A stretch of 35,436 nucleotides of DNA from an uncultured Lentisphaerota bacterium (GCA_903872565.1 CAIQLG010000128.1:1-35436); one strand, 5' to 3'. Shown: positions 7,860 through 15,425, counted from the first letter of the stretch. Numbers and translations: made by a program. The notes: generated from the letters alone by a model not told the origin.

Positions 7860-9033
7860 GAAGAGACTCCGATATTTTCAGTTCGTCAATGGCCTCGATG
7901 AATCTGGTGAGCTCACCCGTCGTATGCGATTCTGTAATGCTTATTCGTATCATGCAAATGCCCTGCGGGCTGGCGGGAGGAATTATGGGATAAAGCATGA
8001 AGCCCTTGCTCATTAGACTCATGCAAGCTCTAAAAGCCATTTCAGGGGATGCAATGCGGAGCGGTATTATGGGGGAAACTGGATTACCAGCTGACACGCC
8101 AATCTTACCGAGTTCAGCCTTGAACCATCCGATTTTTCCGCGAAGGCTGGTGATTCGTTCCGGTTCACTGGAAAGTATCTCCAACGCCTTCATTGCCGCA
8201 GCCACAGCACTTGGCGCAGGAGCCGCTGTAAAAATTAATGAACGGGCACTGTCCCTGATGTATTTTATTATTTCCGAGGATGCCGATATAAAGCCGCCCA
8301 CCGATGCAAGAGACTTGCTGAATGCTCCACTCAGAATGTCGGTTTCAGACAACACTCCAAACTCTGCCGCCGCACCCTTCCCGGAACCCAGGACACCTAT
8401 GGAGTGTGCCTCGTCAACAACCTTCAGACATTCGACTTCACCAAAAAGTCGCACAAGCTCTCCCAAATCTGGGATGCTTCCATCCATGCTGAAGATGCCT
8501 TCCGTGGCGAGAATCGCAGGTGCCCCATCCAGCCGCGTAAAACGTGACTTTGCATCGTAGAAGTCATTGTGGATGAAGCGTTCCGTCGAAGTGCCGGACA
8601 AAGCCACACCATCGTAGATGGAGGCATGGCAGTCCTTGTCTAGCAGAAGTGTATCGCCTCTACCGAGAAGAGATTGAAAGAGACCAAGGTTGGCCTGGTG
8701 GCCTGAGCTGAAAAGCAGGGTTCTCTCCTTGCCAAAAAATGCGGAAAGGGTTTCCTCCGCCTCCTCATGGATTTTTGCCGTTCCATTCAAAAGTCTTGAC
8801 CCGCAACGGCTTGTCCCGTATTTATCTGTAGCCTTTTGGGAAGCCTCTATAACCCTTTTATCAAAGCTCAGCCCCAAATAGTCATTGGACGACATGTTTA
8901 GGAGGCTTTTCCCATCAACAAGGATTCGACCGGCAGGTAATGGATCGGAGCTTTTAAAATATGGATAATAGGTTAGGCTTTGTCTCCTGGCGTTGACTTT
9001 GCCTATGCGCTGTTTAATGGAGTCCAATGACAT
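7846..9033 (-). CDS. Alpha-oxoamine synthase, serine palmitoyltransferase type
   Basis: A PLP-dependent acyl-CoA:amino acid C-acyltransferase of 395 residues. Family landmarks are LNMSSNDYLGL, the GSRLLNGT segment, DKDCHAS (PLP-stacking His136), VVDEAHSIGVLG (Asp207 and His210) and SGAFSKSLASVGG with the PLP lysine Lys240. The FSKSLAS form of the lysine motif is typical of serine palmitoyltransferases. 8-amino-7-oxononanoate synthase (BioF) and 2-amino-3-ketobutyrate ligase (Kbl) usually have a GT-(L/F)-(G/S)K-A form. The N-terminal YYPYF segment also fits serine palmitoyltransferases. It would condense serine or a similar amino acid with an acyl thioester, the first step to sphingolipid-like bases. 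The ATG at 9033 is preferred; a TTG lies two codons upstream. It is followed by the overlapping GNAT-like gene and preceded (21 bp) by an exported protein on the same strand. A BioF role is less likely because no biotin genes are near. Confidence 0.82.
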   Translation of the reverse strand: MSLDSIKQRIGKVNARRQSLTYYPYFKSSDPLPAGRILVDGKSLLNMSSNDYLGLSFDKRVIEASQKATDKYGTSRCGSRLLNGTAKIHEEAEETLSAFFGKERTLLFSSGHQANLGLFQSLLGRGDTLLLDKDCHASIYDGVALSGTSTERFIHNDFYDAKSRFTRLDGAPAILATEGIFSMDGSIPDLGELVRLFGEVECLKVVDEAHSIGVLGSGKGAAAEFGVLSETDILSGAFSKSLASVGGFISASSEIIKYIRDSARSLIFTAAPAPSAVAAAMKALEILSSEPERITSLRGKIGWFKAELGKIGVSAGNPVSPIIPLRIASPEMAFRACMSLMSKGFMLYPIIPPASPQGICMIRISITESHTTGELTRFIEAIDELKISESLLETA

Positions 9034-9054
9034 TTGCAAAAAATTCCAGAAACA

Positions 9055-9912
9055 TCAATACATCCAAGTGGTGCCTTTTACAACCCAAGTGTGAGTATCG
9101 ATGCCTTTGTTGGCCTTGGACTTATCTGATACAGTGTATGCAAGTTCCTGCAAATTCCATCTTCTTGACCCTATCATAATTGACACCACAGGAGCACCGT
9201 CACTTGCGGAATACCAATTTATGCCTTTCGATGCCAATTGTTCCGCAGAGGGTTTAACCACATCGAACTTCTCTTCGGTCTTAGATACGTTGTTGAATGG
9301 AATTCCCTTGAAAGAACATACTGCATTCCCATTCTTGTTCCATCTCACCGAGATATTCAAGTTAATTTGGGTCAAGCCGTCCGGCACATTATAGACGGAC
9401 ATTCCTCCTTTTTCAGGGCTGTCAAGGTTCCTCGTCTTGCTCCCCTCTCCCAAGGTTGATTTTAAAGTAATTCCGTTAAAATATATTTCTACTGGGCAAT
9501 TCTTGTTGAACTCCACCATATTCACTCCACTAGCACCAAGCTTGCATGTCGAGGAAAAACTGCTTTTGTAGGTTTTCTGGTGCTCGCTGTTAATTCCTTC
9601 CACATGGGTCACGACGTATGTAAGGTTGGCGTATGTAAGGTAGTCGATTGGATCTGGCCGGCTGGAACTACTTTGTGATTTGTATTCCTTTGCGGACAAA
9701 AAGCTAGGCTTGGTATATGTGAGAGTGCTCACGCCTTTCCCATTTTTGTACTCTGTCACCGGGTAAATTCCAATGAAATTGCAGGCGAATATTATGGATT
9801 TGATGTTTGCTTTTATCAGCTCTTTATCATTGGCTTTTACATAAAAAGCCACGCCACAGCAGAAACTGGCTAACAAGGACATACATAAAACTGAACAAAT
9901 ATTCCTTTTCAT
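9055..9912 (-). CDS. Exported protein of unknown function
   Basis: A 285-residue protein with an N-terminal signal sequence (KR, then ICSVLCMSLLASFCCGVAF, cleavage probably near YVKA-ND). The mature part is rich in beta-forming residues, Lys and Ser, with several cysteines and a repeated WY/W-tyrosine end. No family is recognised. The ATG at 9912 is chosen over an upstream in-frame codon because TAGGAG sits 9 bp before it. It lies 21 bp upstream of the serine-palmitoyltransferase-type gene on the same strand, so the two may share a transcript, although no functional link can be shown. Confidence 0.7.
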   Translation of the reverse strand: MKRNICSVLCMSLLASFCCGVAFYVKANDKELIKANIKSIIFACNFIGIYPVTEYKNGKGVSTLTYTKPSFLSAKEYKSQSSSSRPDPIDYLTYANLTYVVTHVEGINSEHQKTYKSSFSSTCKLGASGVNMVEFNKNCPVEIYFNGITLKSTLGEGSKTRNLDSPEKGGMSVYNVPDGLTQINLNISVRWNKNGNAVCSFKGIPFNNVSKTEEKFDVVKPSAEQLASKGINWYSASDGAPVVSIMIGSRRWNLQELAYTVSDKSKANKGIDTHTWVVKGTTWMY

Positions 9913-9945
9913 ACCTATAACTCCTATTTTTGTTGTTTTATTTAC

Positions 9946-9983
9946 CCTTGTATCCAAGGTAAACTCCCAAAATAAATAGTCAA
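9946..9983 (-). promoter_or_regulatory. Possible promoter with operator-like inverted repeat for the exported-protein gene
   Basis: On the minus strand, TTGACT (9978-9983) is followed after 16 bp by TACCTT (9956-9961). An inverted repeat CCTTG-TATC-CAAGG (9946-9959) overlaps the -10 and the likely start point, where a repressor could bind. The -10 match is only moderate. Confidence 0.35.
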
Positions 9984-10069
9984 GGGATATTCAAGAAATA
10001 TTCAAAAAAGAATTTTGACTTTATCATGCGATTCCTTGAATGAAGGCACGATGTTCAATCTGACATTTA

Positions 10070-11173
10070 TCAGAGCCCGATGGCCTTGAATTGCATGATT
10101 CTGTGTTCGCCTTCTTCGCCCTCTTCTTTTTCAGGCTGCTGGTAGCTGAACATCTGGCCTCTGTAGTTGCAGAGTCTGACTTCCTCATCGTTCATTCCCT
10201 GGACATAGTTCGGAATCAGAGGGATCTTTCCGCCTCCTCCCGGGGCGTCTATGACGAAATGGGGGACTGCTAGTCCGGAAGTCCATCCTCTGAGGGATCT
10301 TATCATTTCAATTCCCGTGTCAACTGTGGTTCTGAAGTGCTCGGTTCCGAAAACCATATCGGCCTGGTAGAGATAGTAAGGGCGCACTCTGGCCTTGATG
10401 AGCGCCTGCATTAGTTTCTTCATGGTTTCGGGATTGTCGTTGACTCCTTTGAGCAGGACTGACTGGTTGCCGAGGGGAATTCCCGCGTCTGCAAGCCGTG
10501 CGAGCGCCTTTACTGCAACCGGGGTGAGTTCATCGGGATGGTTGAAGTGGACATTCATGAACAACGGATGGTATTTCTTGAGCATATTCACCAGTTTGCT
10601 GGTGATTCTCTGTGGCAAGAAACATGGAACTCTGCTTCCAATCCTTATGATTTCGACGTGCGGAATCGCCCGGATGCTGGAAATGATGTGTTCGAGGAGT
10701 TTCTCGCTCAGCATAAGCGGGTCGCCACCAGAAAGGATTACATCGCGAATTTCCGTATGTTCCCTGATGTACTCTATTCCCTCGTTGATAAATTTTTTAC
10801 TGATTTTACTGGAGTCCGAAACTTTTCTTTTCCGCGTGCAAAATCTGCAGTATGATGCACAGCTATGGGAGACGAGGAAAAGGCATCTGTCGGGATATCT
10901 GTGGACAATGTTGTTGACCGGGGAGTCTCTGTCTTCGGCAAGGGGGTCTGCAAAAAGAAATTTGCGCTTGTTTATTTCCTCCTCATCGGGAATCACCTGT
11001 TTGTAGATGGGGTCGTTTTTCTCCTTGATCAATGATAAGTAGTAGGGTGTGATGCAGATAGGGAATTCCTCTGCGATACTTCGGATCTTTTCCAGAGGTA
11101 TGTCAAACCTCTCAGCCAGTTCCTCCGGAGTCCTTATGCTCTCCTTTATTTGTTTCCGCCATTCATCTTCCAT
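10070..11173 (-). CDS. kamA: Lysine 2,3-aminomutase (KamA family radical SAM)
   Basis: A 367-residue PLP- and SAM-dependent enzyme that moves the alpha-amino group of lysine to the beta position. The cluster motif is SCASYCRFC (Cys105, Cys109, Cys112), and the PLP lysine is Lys316 in DAPGGGGKIP. The two acidic residues that hold the lysine side-chain amine in the clostridial enzyme (Asp293 and Asp330 there) are both present, as Asp272 in YQADM and Asp309 in VIDAPGG. Glutamate 2,3-aminomutases carry Lys and Asn at these places, so lysine is the likely substrate. The ATG at 11173 has AAGGAG about 11 bp upstream and is preferred to a longer frame reaching 11248. It is last in a minus-strand operon after a GNAT gene and two ATP-grasp ligases. 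An EpmB role in EF-P modification is less likely, as epmA and efp are absent and EpmB has a different motif context. Confidence 0.85.
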   Translation of the reverse strand: MEDEWRKQIKESIRTPEELAERFDIPLEKIRSIAEEFPICITPYYLSLIKEKNDPIYKQVIPDEEEINKRKFLFADPLAEDRDSPVNNIVHRYPDRCLFLVSHSCASYCRFCTRKRKVSDSSKISKKFINEGIEYIREHTEIRDVILSGGDPLMLSEKLLEHIISSIRAIPHVEIIRIGSRVPCFLPQRITSKLVNMLKKYHPLFMNVHFNHPDELTPVAVKALARLADAGIPLGNQSVLLKGVNDNPETMKKLMQALIKARVRPYYLYQADMVFGTEHFRTTVDTGIEMIRSLRGWTSGLAVPHFVIDAPGGGGKIPLIPNYVQGMNDEEVRLCNYRGQMFSYQQPEKEEGEEGEHRIMQFKAIGL

Positions 11174-11204
11174 AATAACTGATCTCCTTCTTTTAAAATA
11201 TATG

Positions 11205-11693
11205 TTAAGGTTGAAATCTTTTTGCAAATATGAGCCTGTCGTCGCCAATACTATAGAAATCCGCTATTCTAGCCTCAATATTGTATGAGTTTCTCTTATA
11301 AAACTCCTGTGTCGGAGTGTATTTTCCACGTGAAGAGGTCTCAATTATGATCATTCTTCCGGTTTTGTCTGCAACCTCTTTTTCGACGAATGAGAGTAGT
11401 TTTTTGCCAATTCCCTTATTCTGATGATTTGGCGACACGGCGATCCAATACAGGTCGAATGTGCCTTCCGTCGCCGGTGTGGGACCGTAGCATACATATC
11501 CCGTCACTGTGTAGTTTTCGTCGGAAACATATATTATATAGTCCTTCTGTTCTTTATTTTTGAGAAAGATGTCAATGAGCTCTTCGGCGACGGCTACCTC
11601 CTCCTTCGAGAACATTCCTGTTGTTTCGAGGATCTTCATTACCGGTGCCTTGTCTTCAGGCAACATTTTTCTTATTTTCATTTTCTGTTCCAT
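11205..11693 (-). CDS. GNAT family N-acetyltransferase
   Basis: A 162-residue single-domain GNAT. The acetyl-CoA binding motif A is clear in YWIAVSPNHQNKGIGKKLLSFVEKEV (about residues 80-107; Q/R-x-x-G-x-G/A core NHQNKGIGKK). It is followed by the motif B strand and EFYKRNSYN. It begins inside the upstream ATP-grasp gene (38 bp overlap; Met5 is another possible start) and lies 31 bp before the kamA ATG. A lysine 2,3-aminomutase next to an acetyltransferase recalls ablA/ablB, which make the osmolyte N-epsilon-acetyl-beta-lysine. This protein is shorter than AblB, and the extra ligases suggest a different product. Confidence 0.8.
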   Translation of the reverse strand: MEQKMKIRKMLPEDKAPVMKILETTGMFSKEEVAVAEELIDIFLKNKEQKDYIIYVSDENYTVTGYVCYGPTPATEGTFDLYWIAVSPNHQNKGIGKKLLSFVEKEVADKTGRMIIIETSSRGKYTPTQEFYKRNSYNIEARIADFYSIGDDRLIFAKRFQP

Positions 11694-12696
11694 TTAGATT
11701 GTCACTTATCAATCTGCCGATGAAATCACCGAATGATATCCCGGCGGCCTTGAGCGCCTTGCAATATCCGGATTCCGGCGAAATATCGGGATTCGGGTTG
11801 TATTCCAGGACGAAAATATTGCCTTCGTCGTCCATTCTCATGTCAACTCTGCCATAGTCCTTGCCATTAAGAGCCCTGAACACTCGGAGCGCTACGTCCC
11901 CGAGAGCTTTTTTTGTTTTGAAGGAGATGTCGGCTGGACATTTCGATGGTGTTCCCTTGTATAGCGGGTGGTCCTCTATCCATTTGGCCTCATAGCTGGT
12001 GACATGTGCATCTTCGGCTCCGAGCCTGGAGAAATCTATTTCCGAGACAGGTAGCACCCTCGGAGGGCAGTTTCCAAGTATGGCTACATTGAACTCCCTC
12101 CCCTGGATAAATTTTTCCACGAGCACGGGCTGCTTGTATTTTTCGAGAAGTTCAGCCGTTTTTTCCCTCAGTTGTCCGATGTTTTTCAGAACAGAATCAG
12201 CATTTATTCCAAGGCTTGCATCCTCGCGGGCAGGTTTTGCTATGACCGGGAATTCAAGGCATGTGTTTTTCGGGACCGAGGAAAATACTTCGTACGGTGG
12301 CGTGGGAATATTGTTTGCTGTGAAGATGGCTTTGGCGGCTGTCTTGTCCTGTGCAAGCGCCAGGGTAGAGGGGGTGTTGCCGGTGTAAGGCAACCCAAGA
12401 AGCTCCCATAGCCCGGCCATGTTCATTTCGTCCTGCGAATTTCCCCTGTATCCCTCACATAGATTTATCAAAATATCCGGATTTAAGTCCATAATTTTAG
12501 GAATGTCGCGGCAGATGTCGAAAATTGGCATTGCCATTGCGGCATAACCTTCGGCGACCGCCGCATCATAAACGAATGTGGCCATTTTCCTGACTTCGGC
12601 CTCGGAGATGAAGTCGGGATCCTTCTCGGCACCATTCTCGACAACACCGTTGAATACGATCAGAACTTTTATGTCTTTGGTTCCCAGTTTTTTCAT
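11656..12696 (-). CDS. ATP-grasp ligase, D-alanine-D-alanine ligase-like (second of pair)
   Basis: A 346-residue ATP-grasp enzyme resembling D-Ala-D-Ala ligase. Visible blocks are the N-terminal ILINLCEGYRG substrate region, the ATP lysine strand FPVIAKPAREDASLGI, the hinge VLVEKFIQGREFNVAILG, and the Mg-binding FVLEYNPNPDISPESG near the C-terminus. Ddl proteins have a LEVNTLPGMT-type motif there; NPNPDISP departs from it, so a substrate other than D-alanine is likely. The start has AGGAG 10 bp upstream and overlaps the stop of the first ligase gene by 4 bp (ATGA). The reaction is ATP-driven amide bond formation between amino acids, via an acyl phosphate. Partners are inferred from the operon to be lysine or beta-lysine derivatives. 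Confidence 0.8.
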   Translation of the reverse strand: MKKLGTKDIKVLIVFNGVVENGAEKDPDFISEAEVRKMATFVYDAAVAEGYAAMAMPIFDICRDIPKIMDLNPDILINLCEGYRGNSQDEMNMAGLWELLGLPYTGNTPSTLALAQDKTAAKAIFTANNIPTPPYEVFSSVPKNTCLEFPVIAKPAREDASLGINADSVLKNIGQLREKTAELLEKYKQPVLVEKFIQGREFNVAILGNCPPRVLPVSEIDFSRLGAEDAHVTSYEAKWIEDHPLYKGTPSKCPADISFKTKKALGDVALRVFRALNGKDYGRVDMRMDDEGNIFVLEYNPNPDISPESGYCKALKAAGISFGDFIGRLISDNLNGTENENKKNVA

Positions 12697-13748
12697 TTGA
12701 GTCCGTATCTCCTGACGGCAGTCTGGACAATTTTATCGAGCATTTTATTGTATGGATAACCAGCTGTCCGCGCGGCTTTTGGAAAACAGGAGTTGTCTTC
12801 GGGTTTCGGCAGAATTCCCGGGAGGGGATTGATCTCGAGAATGTTTGGAACTCCCTTCGAGTCAAGTCTGACATCTATTCTGCACCAGTCCTTTATTTCT
12901 AGCGAACGATATGCTTTCAGAACTGTTTCCTCTATTTTTATCCTGAGTTTCGCGCCTATGTTGGCCGGGCATTTGAAAATATCAAGAGGTTTTTCAGCTG
13001 TGTCCCATATCCATTTGGCCTCGTACGAGTATATTGGCCAGGCATCTTCTGGAAGTTCGGAATGGTTTATCTCGACGATCGGAAGGACTTGCGCTTCCTT
13101 GCCATTGCCCCAGATTGCAACTGTGAATTCCCTGCCGGTTATCAGCTCTTCTACGATGAGCTGCTGGCCGTATTTGTCCGTGTTCCTCCTTATTTTCTTC
13201 ACTGCATCCGCATAGGTTTCGGCGACGGAATCATTGAAAATTCCCTTGCTGCTTCCCTCCGAATTGGGTTTCACTATGACAGGATATTTAAGCTTTTTTA
13301 GGGGAGTAGTGTCGGATCCGTCCGTAAGAACAAATCTGGGATTAGGTATTCCGAAGTAAGTTAGCATCTCCTTGCATCTCGCCTTGTGCAGACATATTGC
13401 AAGAGTCATCGGATCGGAACCGGTATATGGGATGCGGAGCTTTTCGCATATCATGGGAACATAGGATTCCCGGAAGACCCCATAAAGACCTTCGGCAATG
13501 TTGAATACAATGTCGGGGCGGTGTGACTGGAGTTTCTTCTGAACTTGGATATCAGCTTCGAAGCCGCACACATCGTGCCCGCAGGAACGCAGGGCATCCA
13601 TCGCAGAGTTGACAGTTTCCATGCTGTCGCCTTCTGCGAAGAAATCCGTAGAGGGGGGTTCGTCATCGGAGTCAGGAAGACTTTGCGTCACATCTCTGAA
13701 CTCTTTCTCGAGTCCTTTTTTACTGCTGTATGTTACAACTAGATTCAC
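12693..13748 (-). CDS. ATP-grasp ligase, D-alanine-D-alanine ligase-like (first of pair)
   Basis: A 351-residue paralogue of the next gene, sharing its layout: DIVFNIAEGLYG near residue 80, the ATP-binding strand YPVIVKPNSEGSSKGI, hinge LIVEELITGREFTVAIWG, and the metal site ILEINPLPGILPKPEDNS, which is closer to the classic Ddl motif. It begins with GTG; no Shine-Dalgarno sequence is visible. It heads the operon ligase-ligase-GNAT-kamA, which runs with overlaps and a gap of at most 31 bp. A cell-wall Ddl would usually sit with mur/fts genes, which are absent here. Two different ligases together suggest ordered coupling of two amino acids or a peptide extension. Confidence 0.78.
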   Translation of the reverse strand: MNLVVTYSSKKGLEKEFRDVTQSLPDSDDEPPSTDFFAEGDSMETVNSAMDALRSCGHDVCGFEADIQVQKKLQSHRPDIVFNIAEGLYGVFRESYVPMICEKLRIPYTGSDPMTLAICLHKARCKEMLTYFGIPNPRFVLTDGSDTTPLKKLKYPVIVKPNSEGSSKGIFNDSVAETYADAVKKIRRNTDKYGQQLIVEELITGREFTVAIWGNGKEAQVLPIVEINHSELPEDAWPIYSYEAKWIWDTAEKPLDIFKCPANIGAKLRIKIEETVLKAYRSLEIKDWCRIDVRLDSKGVPNILEINPLPGILPKPEDNSCFPKAARTAGYPYNKMLDKIVQTAVRRYGLK

Positions 13749-13751
13749 GGT

Positions 13752-13769
13752 AGAACAGTTAACTGCTCT
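13752..13769. promoter_or_regulatory. 18-bp palindrome next to the operon start codon
   Basis: AGAACAGTT followed directly by AACTGCTCT, an inverted repeat with one mismatch in nine pairs, centred on GTTAAC. It sits 3 bp upstream of the GTG of the first ATP-grasp gene, where a Shine-Dalgarno sequence would normally be. A bound dimeric regulator could control the operon. This is a position-based inference. Confidence 0.35.
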
Positions 13770-14116
13770 TTTTCTTTCTTAAAAAATATTTACTTTTTTA
13801 TGTTGCACGAGTCTTGTTTTTTTGAATCAAAACTTAGGAGAAATGGATTGACAAAACTTGTTAGTCCTAATATCAGCTGACCTGTGGCAATTTGCGCAAG
13901 CGGCCAGAAAAACCGTGAAGAAAAGAAGAAGATTCTTTAAGGCGAGATGATTGGAAGAGAAACTTAATGTTTCTGTAGTCATTTGATATAAATTTCACCT
14001 CACATTTTTTTAAATTTATTTTTCTTTATATTATTTATAGGATATTTTTTAAATGAAATAGCAAATGAAAAAAAATAAAAATTTCATTTTTTTTCAAATA
14101 TTTTTTCCCGCAGCAC
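13770..14116. other. AT-rich non-coding stretch
   Basis: About 350 bp between the divergent zinc-ribbon stop side and the ligase operon start. It is very A/T-rich with long T and A runs, mainly 13975-14110. No gene, tRNA or clear terminator is seen. The ligase operon promoter must lie at its left end, but no strong -35/-10 pair stands out. Confidence 0.5.
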
Positions 14117-14827
14117 TTATTTTGCAAAATAAATCATGTGGCCGCAGTTGTCACATTGAGTCATAAGTTCTTTCCTTGCAGAGTTTATCGTCTGAGGAGT
14201 CAGTTTAAGATGGCATTTCCCGCACATGCCCTGCGACACTTGAACGAACGGCGAAGACGAACCCTTCGAGAGAAGCCTCGAGTAAAGTGACAGCACATTC
14301 TGCGGCAGCGGTTTCCTCTTCTCGTCGCGGATAATCTCGAGTTTTACAATCTCCTCCTTGAGCCTCGCCACAAGATCCTCCAGCCCTGTCTTCTCGTCCT
14401 TTATGCTCTTGCTGCGGTCGTTGAAAACTCTTTCCACATCGCGGAATTTTTTCTTCTCCTCCTCCGCCTTGTCCATAAGCACCAGTTGCTCGGTCTCGAA
14501 GGCGCTTATCTTCTTTTTCACGTTTTCTATTTCCGACAGGAGCGCCTTGTATTCCTCGTTTTTCTTCACCATTGCGGACTGCGCCTGGATTCTCTGAAGT
14601 TCCACATTCTTCTCCTTTATGGATCCCTCGACCTTTTTCATGTCAAGGTCGAATCTCATGCAGTTCTCCTTGGTCAGATCGAGTTTCTTTTTGTTGTCCT
14701 CGAGTTCCATGCCGAGTCTTCTAATCTCCTCCGGAATCATTTCGAGCCTCAAACGCAGATTCCTTATGCGCAGGTCGGTTTCCTGAAGAGAGAGAAGGTT
14801 TTCAATCCATTTTTCCATTTTTTTCAT
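14117..14827 (-). CDS. Coiled-coil protein with C4 zinc ribbon
   Basis: A 236-residue protein of the C4-type zinc-ribbon family (PF02591). Residues ~5-175 are almost continuous heptad-rich coiled coil, heavy in Glu, Lys and Leu. The C-terminal ribbon has Cys202-x2-Cys205 (MCGKCHLKL) and Cys225-x2-Cys228 (QCDNCGHMIYF), which would bind one zinc. Length and layout are typical. Family members have been linked to nucleic-acid or secretion-related roles, but the function of this one is not known. An ATG three codons downstream is an alternative start. It is transcribed apart from the GxxExxY gene, with repeat DNA between them. Confidence 0.85.
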   Translation of the reverse strand: MKKMEKWIENLLSLQETDLRIRNLRLRLEMIPEEIRRLGMELEDNKKKLDLTKENCMRFDLDMKKVEGSIKEKNVELQRIQAQSAMVKKNEEYKALLSEIENVKKKISAFETEQLVLMDKAEEEKKKFRDVERVFNDRSKSIKDEKTGLEDLVARLKEEIVKLEIIRDEKRKPLPQNVLSLYSRLLSKGSSSPFVQVSQGMCGKCHLKLTPQTINSARKELMTQCDNCGHMIYFAK

Positions 14828-14856
14828 CTTTCTATTTTAAGATTTAATATAATTTC

Positions 14857-14920
14857 AACCACAGAGAACTCAGAGAAAAGCATAATTATGATAAATAATC
14901 ATTTCCTCTCTGTGTTCTCT
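14857..14920. repeat. Left terminal repeat block of the GxxExxY cassette
   Basis: The block starts AACCACAGAG (14857-14866), exact inverse of CTCTGTGGTT at 15347-15356, and ends with CTCTCTGTGTTCTCT (about 14906-14920). The two parts of the block are themselves inverted (CACAGAG...CTCTGTG) and can form a hairpin. The last unit includes the GxxExxY stop codon. Confidence 0.65.
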
Positions 14921-15305
14921 AAACAACTAATCTTTTAAGTCCATCTTTAAGTCGTTGGACATTGAAATTTATCAATAAACCGACCTTGTTGCCTGTAGCT
15001 CTCAAATAAGTCAGCAATTGTGCTTCAAAAATCCTGTTCATCTCTTCTACTGCTTTCAGTTCCAATATTACAGAATTTTCCACCATGAAATCTATCCTGT
15101 GAACTCCAATCTCTTTGCCTTTATATTTTAAACATATTTTTTTTTGGCGTTCATAAGATATCTTTCTTAAATCAAATTCGTGCGCCAACGCCTCTTCGTA
15201 TACACTTTCCAATAAACCTGGCCCCAAAGTGGAATGTACTTCAATTGCGGCTGAAATAATTTTATCGGTTACTTCTTTCAATGGATATTTTTCTTCTGAG
15301 TACAC
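14919..15305 (-). CDS. GxxExxY protein
   Basis: A 128-residue protein matching the GxxExxY family (named for its motif, here GPGLLESVYEEAL at about residues 28-40). Later elements fit a small PD-(D/E)xK-like fold: HRIDFMVENSVILELKA, with Asp and the E-x-K triad around residues 71-84, and QLLTYLRATGNKVGLLINF. The family is common in environmental bacteria, often close to short CACAGAG-type repeats, and has no proven role. The start is GTG with AAGGA 9 bp upstream. Both the start (CTCTGTGTACTCAG) and the stop (TAGAGAACACAGAG) lie inside repeat units, so the gene and its repeats look like one cassette bounded by 10-bp inverted ends. Confidence 0.85.
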   Translation of the reverse strand: MYSEEKYPLKEVTDKIISAAIEVHSTLGPGLLESVYEEALAHEFDLRKISYERQKKICLKYKGKEIGVHRIDFMVENSVILELKAVEEMNRIFEAQLLTYLRATGNKVGLLINFNVQRLKDGLKRLVV

Positions 15306-15356
15306 AGAGCAAATTCCTTATTTTTCCTTTTTTTTCTCTCTGAGACCTCTGTGGTT
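15291..15356. repeat. Right terminal repeat block of the GxxExxY cassette
   Basis: Contains TTCTGAGTACACAGAG (covering the GTG start of the gene on the minus strand) and TCTCTGAGACCTCTGTGGTT (15337-15356), whose last ten bases are the inverse of 14857-14866. The two sub-units are inverted relatives of each other, as on the left side. Confidence 0.65.
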
Positions 15357-15397
15357 CTTTATTATTATTTTTATTGTCCCACCAGTTGTCCATAAAT

Positions 15398-15422
15398 AAA
15401 AAAACGGGCGCGAGGCCCGTTT
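15398..15422 (-). terminator. Intrinsic terminator of ruvB
   Basis: On the minus strand an 8-bp perfect stem (AAACGGGC / GCCCGTTT, 15402-15409 with 15415-15422) with a 5-nt loop is followed by a run of T. It begins 4 bp after the ruvB stop. It is the clearest terminator in the window. Confidence 0.85.
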
Positions 15423-15425
15423 GAA

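Noticed and set aside
7997-8560. A 187-codon plus-strand frame opposite the alpha-oxoamine synthase
   Set aside because: It is antisense to the PLP-lysine and DEAH regions of a conserved enzyme.
7846-9033. Calling the alpha-oxoamine synthase bioF
   Set aside because: The lysine motif is FSKSLAS, no biotin genes are near, and it is coupled to an acyltransferase-like gene; a serine-palmitoyltransferase type is the better reading.
10395-11006. A 203-codon plus-strand frame opposite kamA
   Set aside because: It covers the conserved aminomutase motifs on the other strand; the shadow has no support.
11656-13748. Calling the two ATP-grasp genes ddl (cell-wall D-Ala-D-Ala ligase)
   Set aside because: Two paralogues sit in a kamA/GNAT operon, with altered metal-site motifs and no mur or fts genes; the substrate is probably different.
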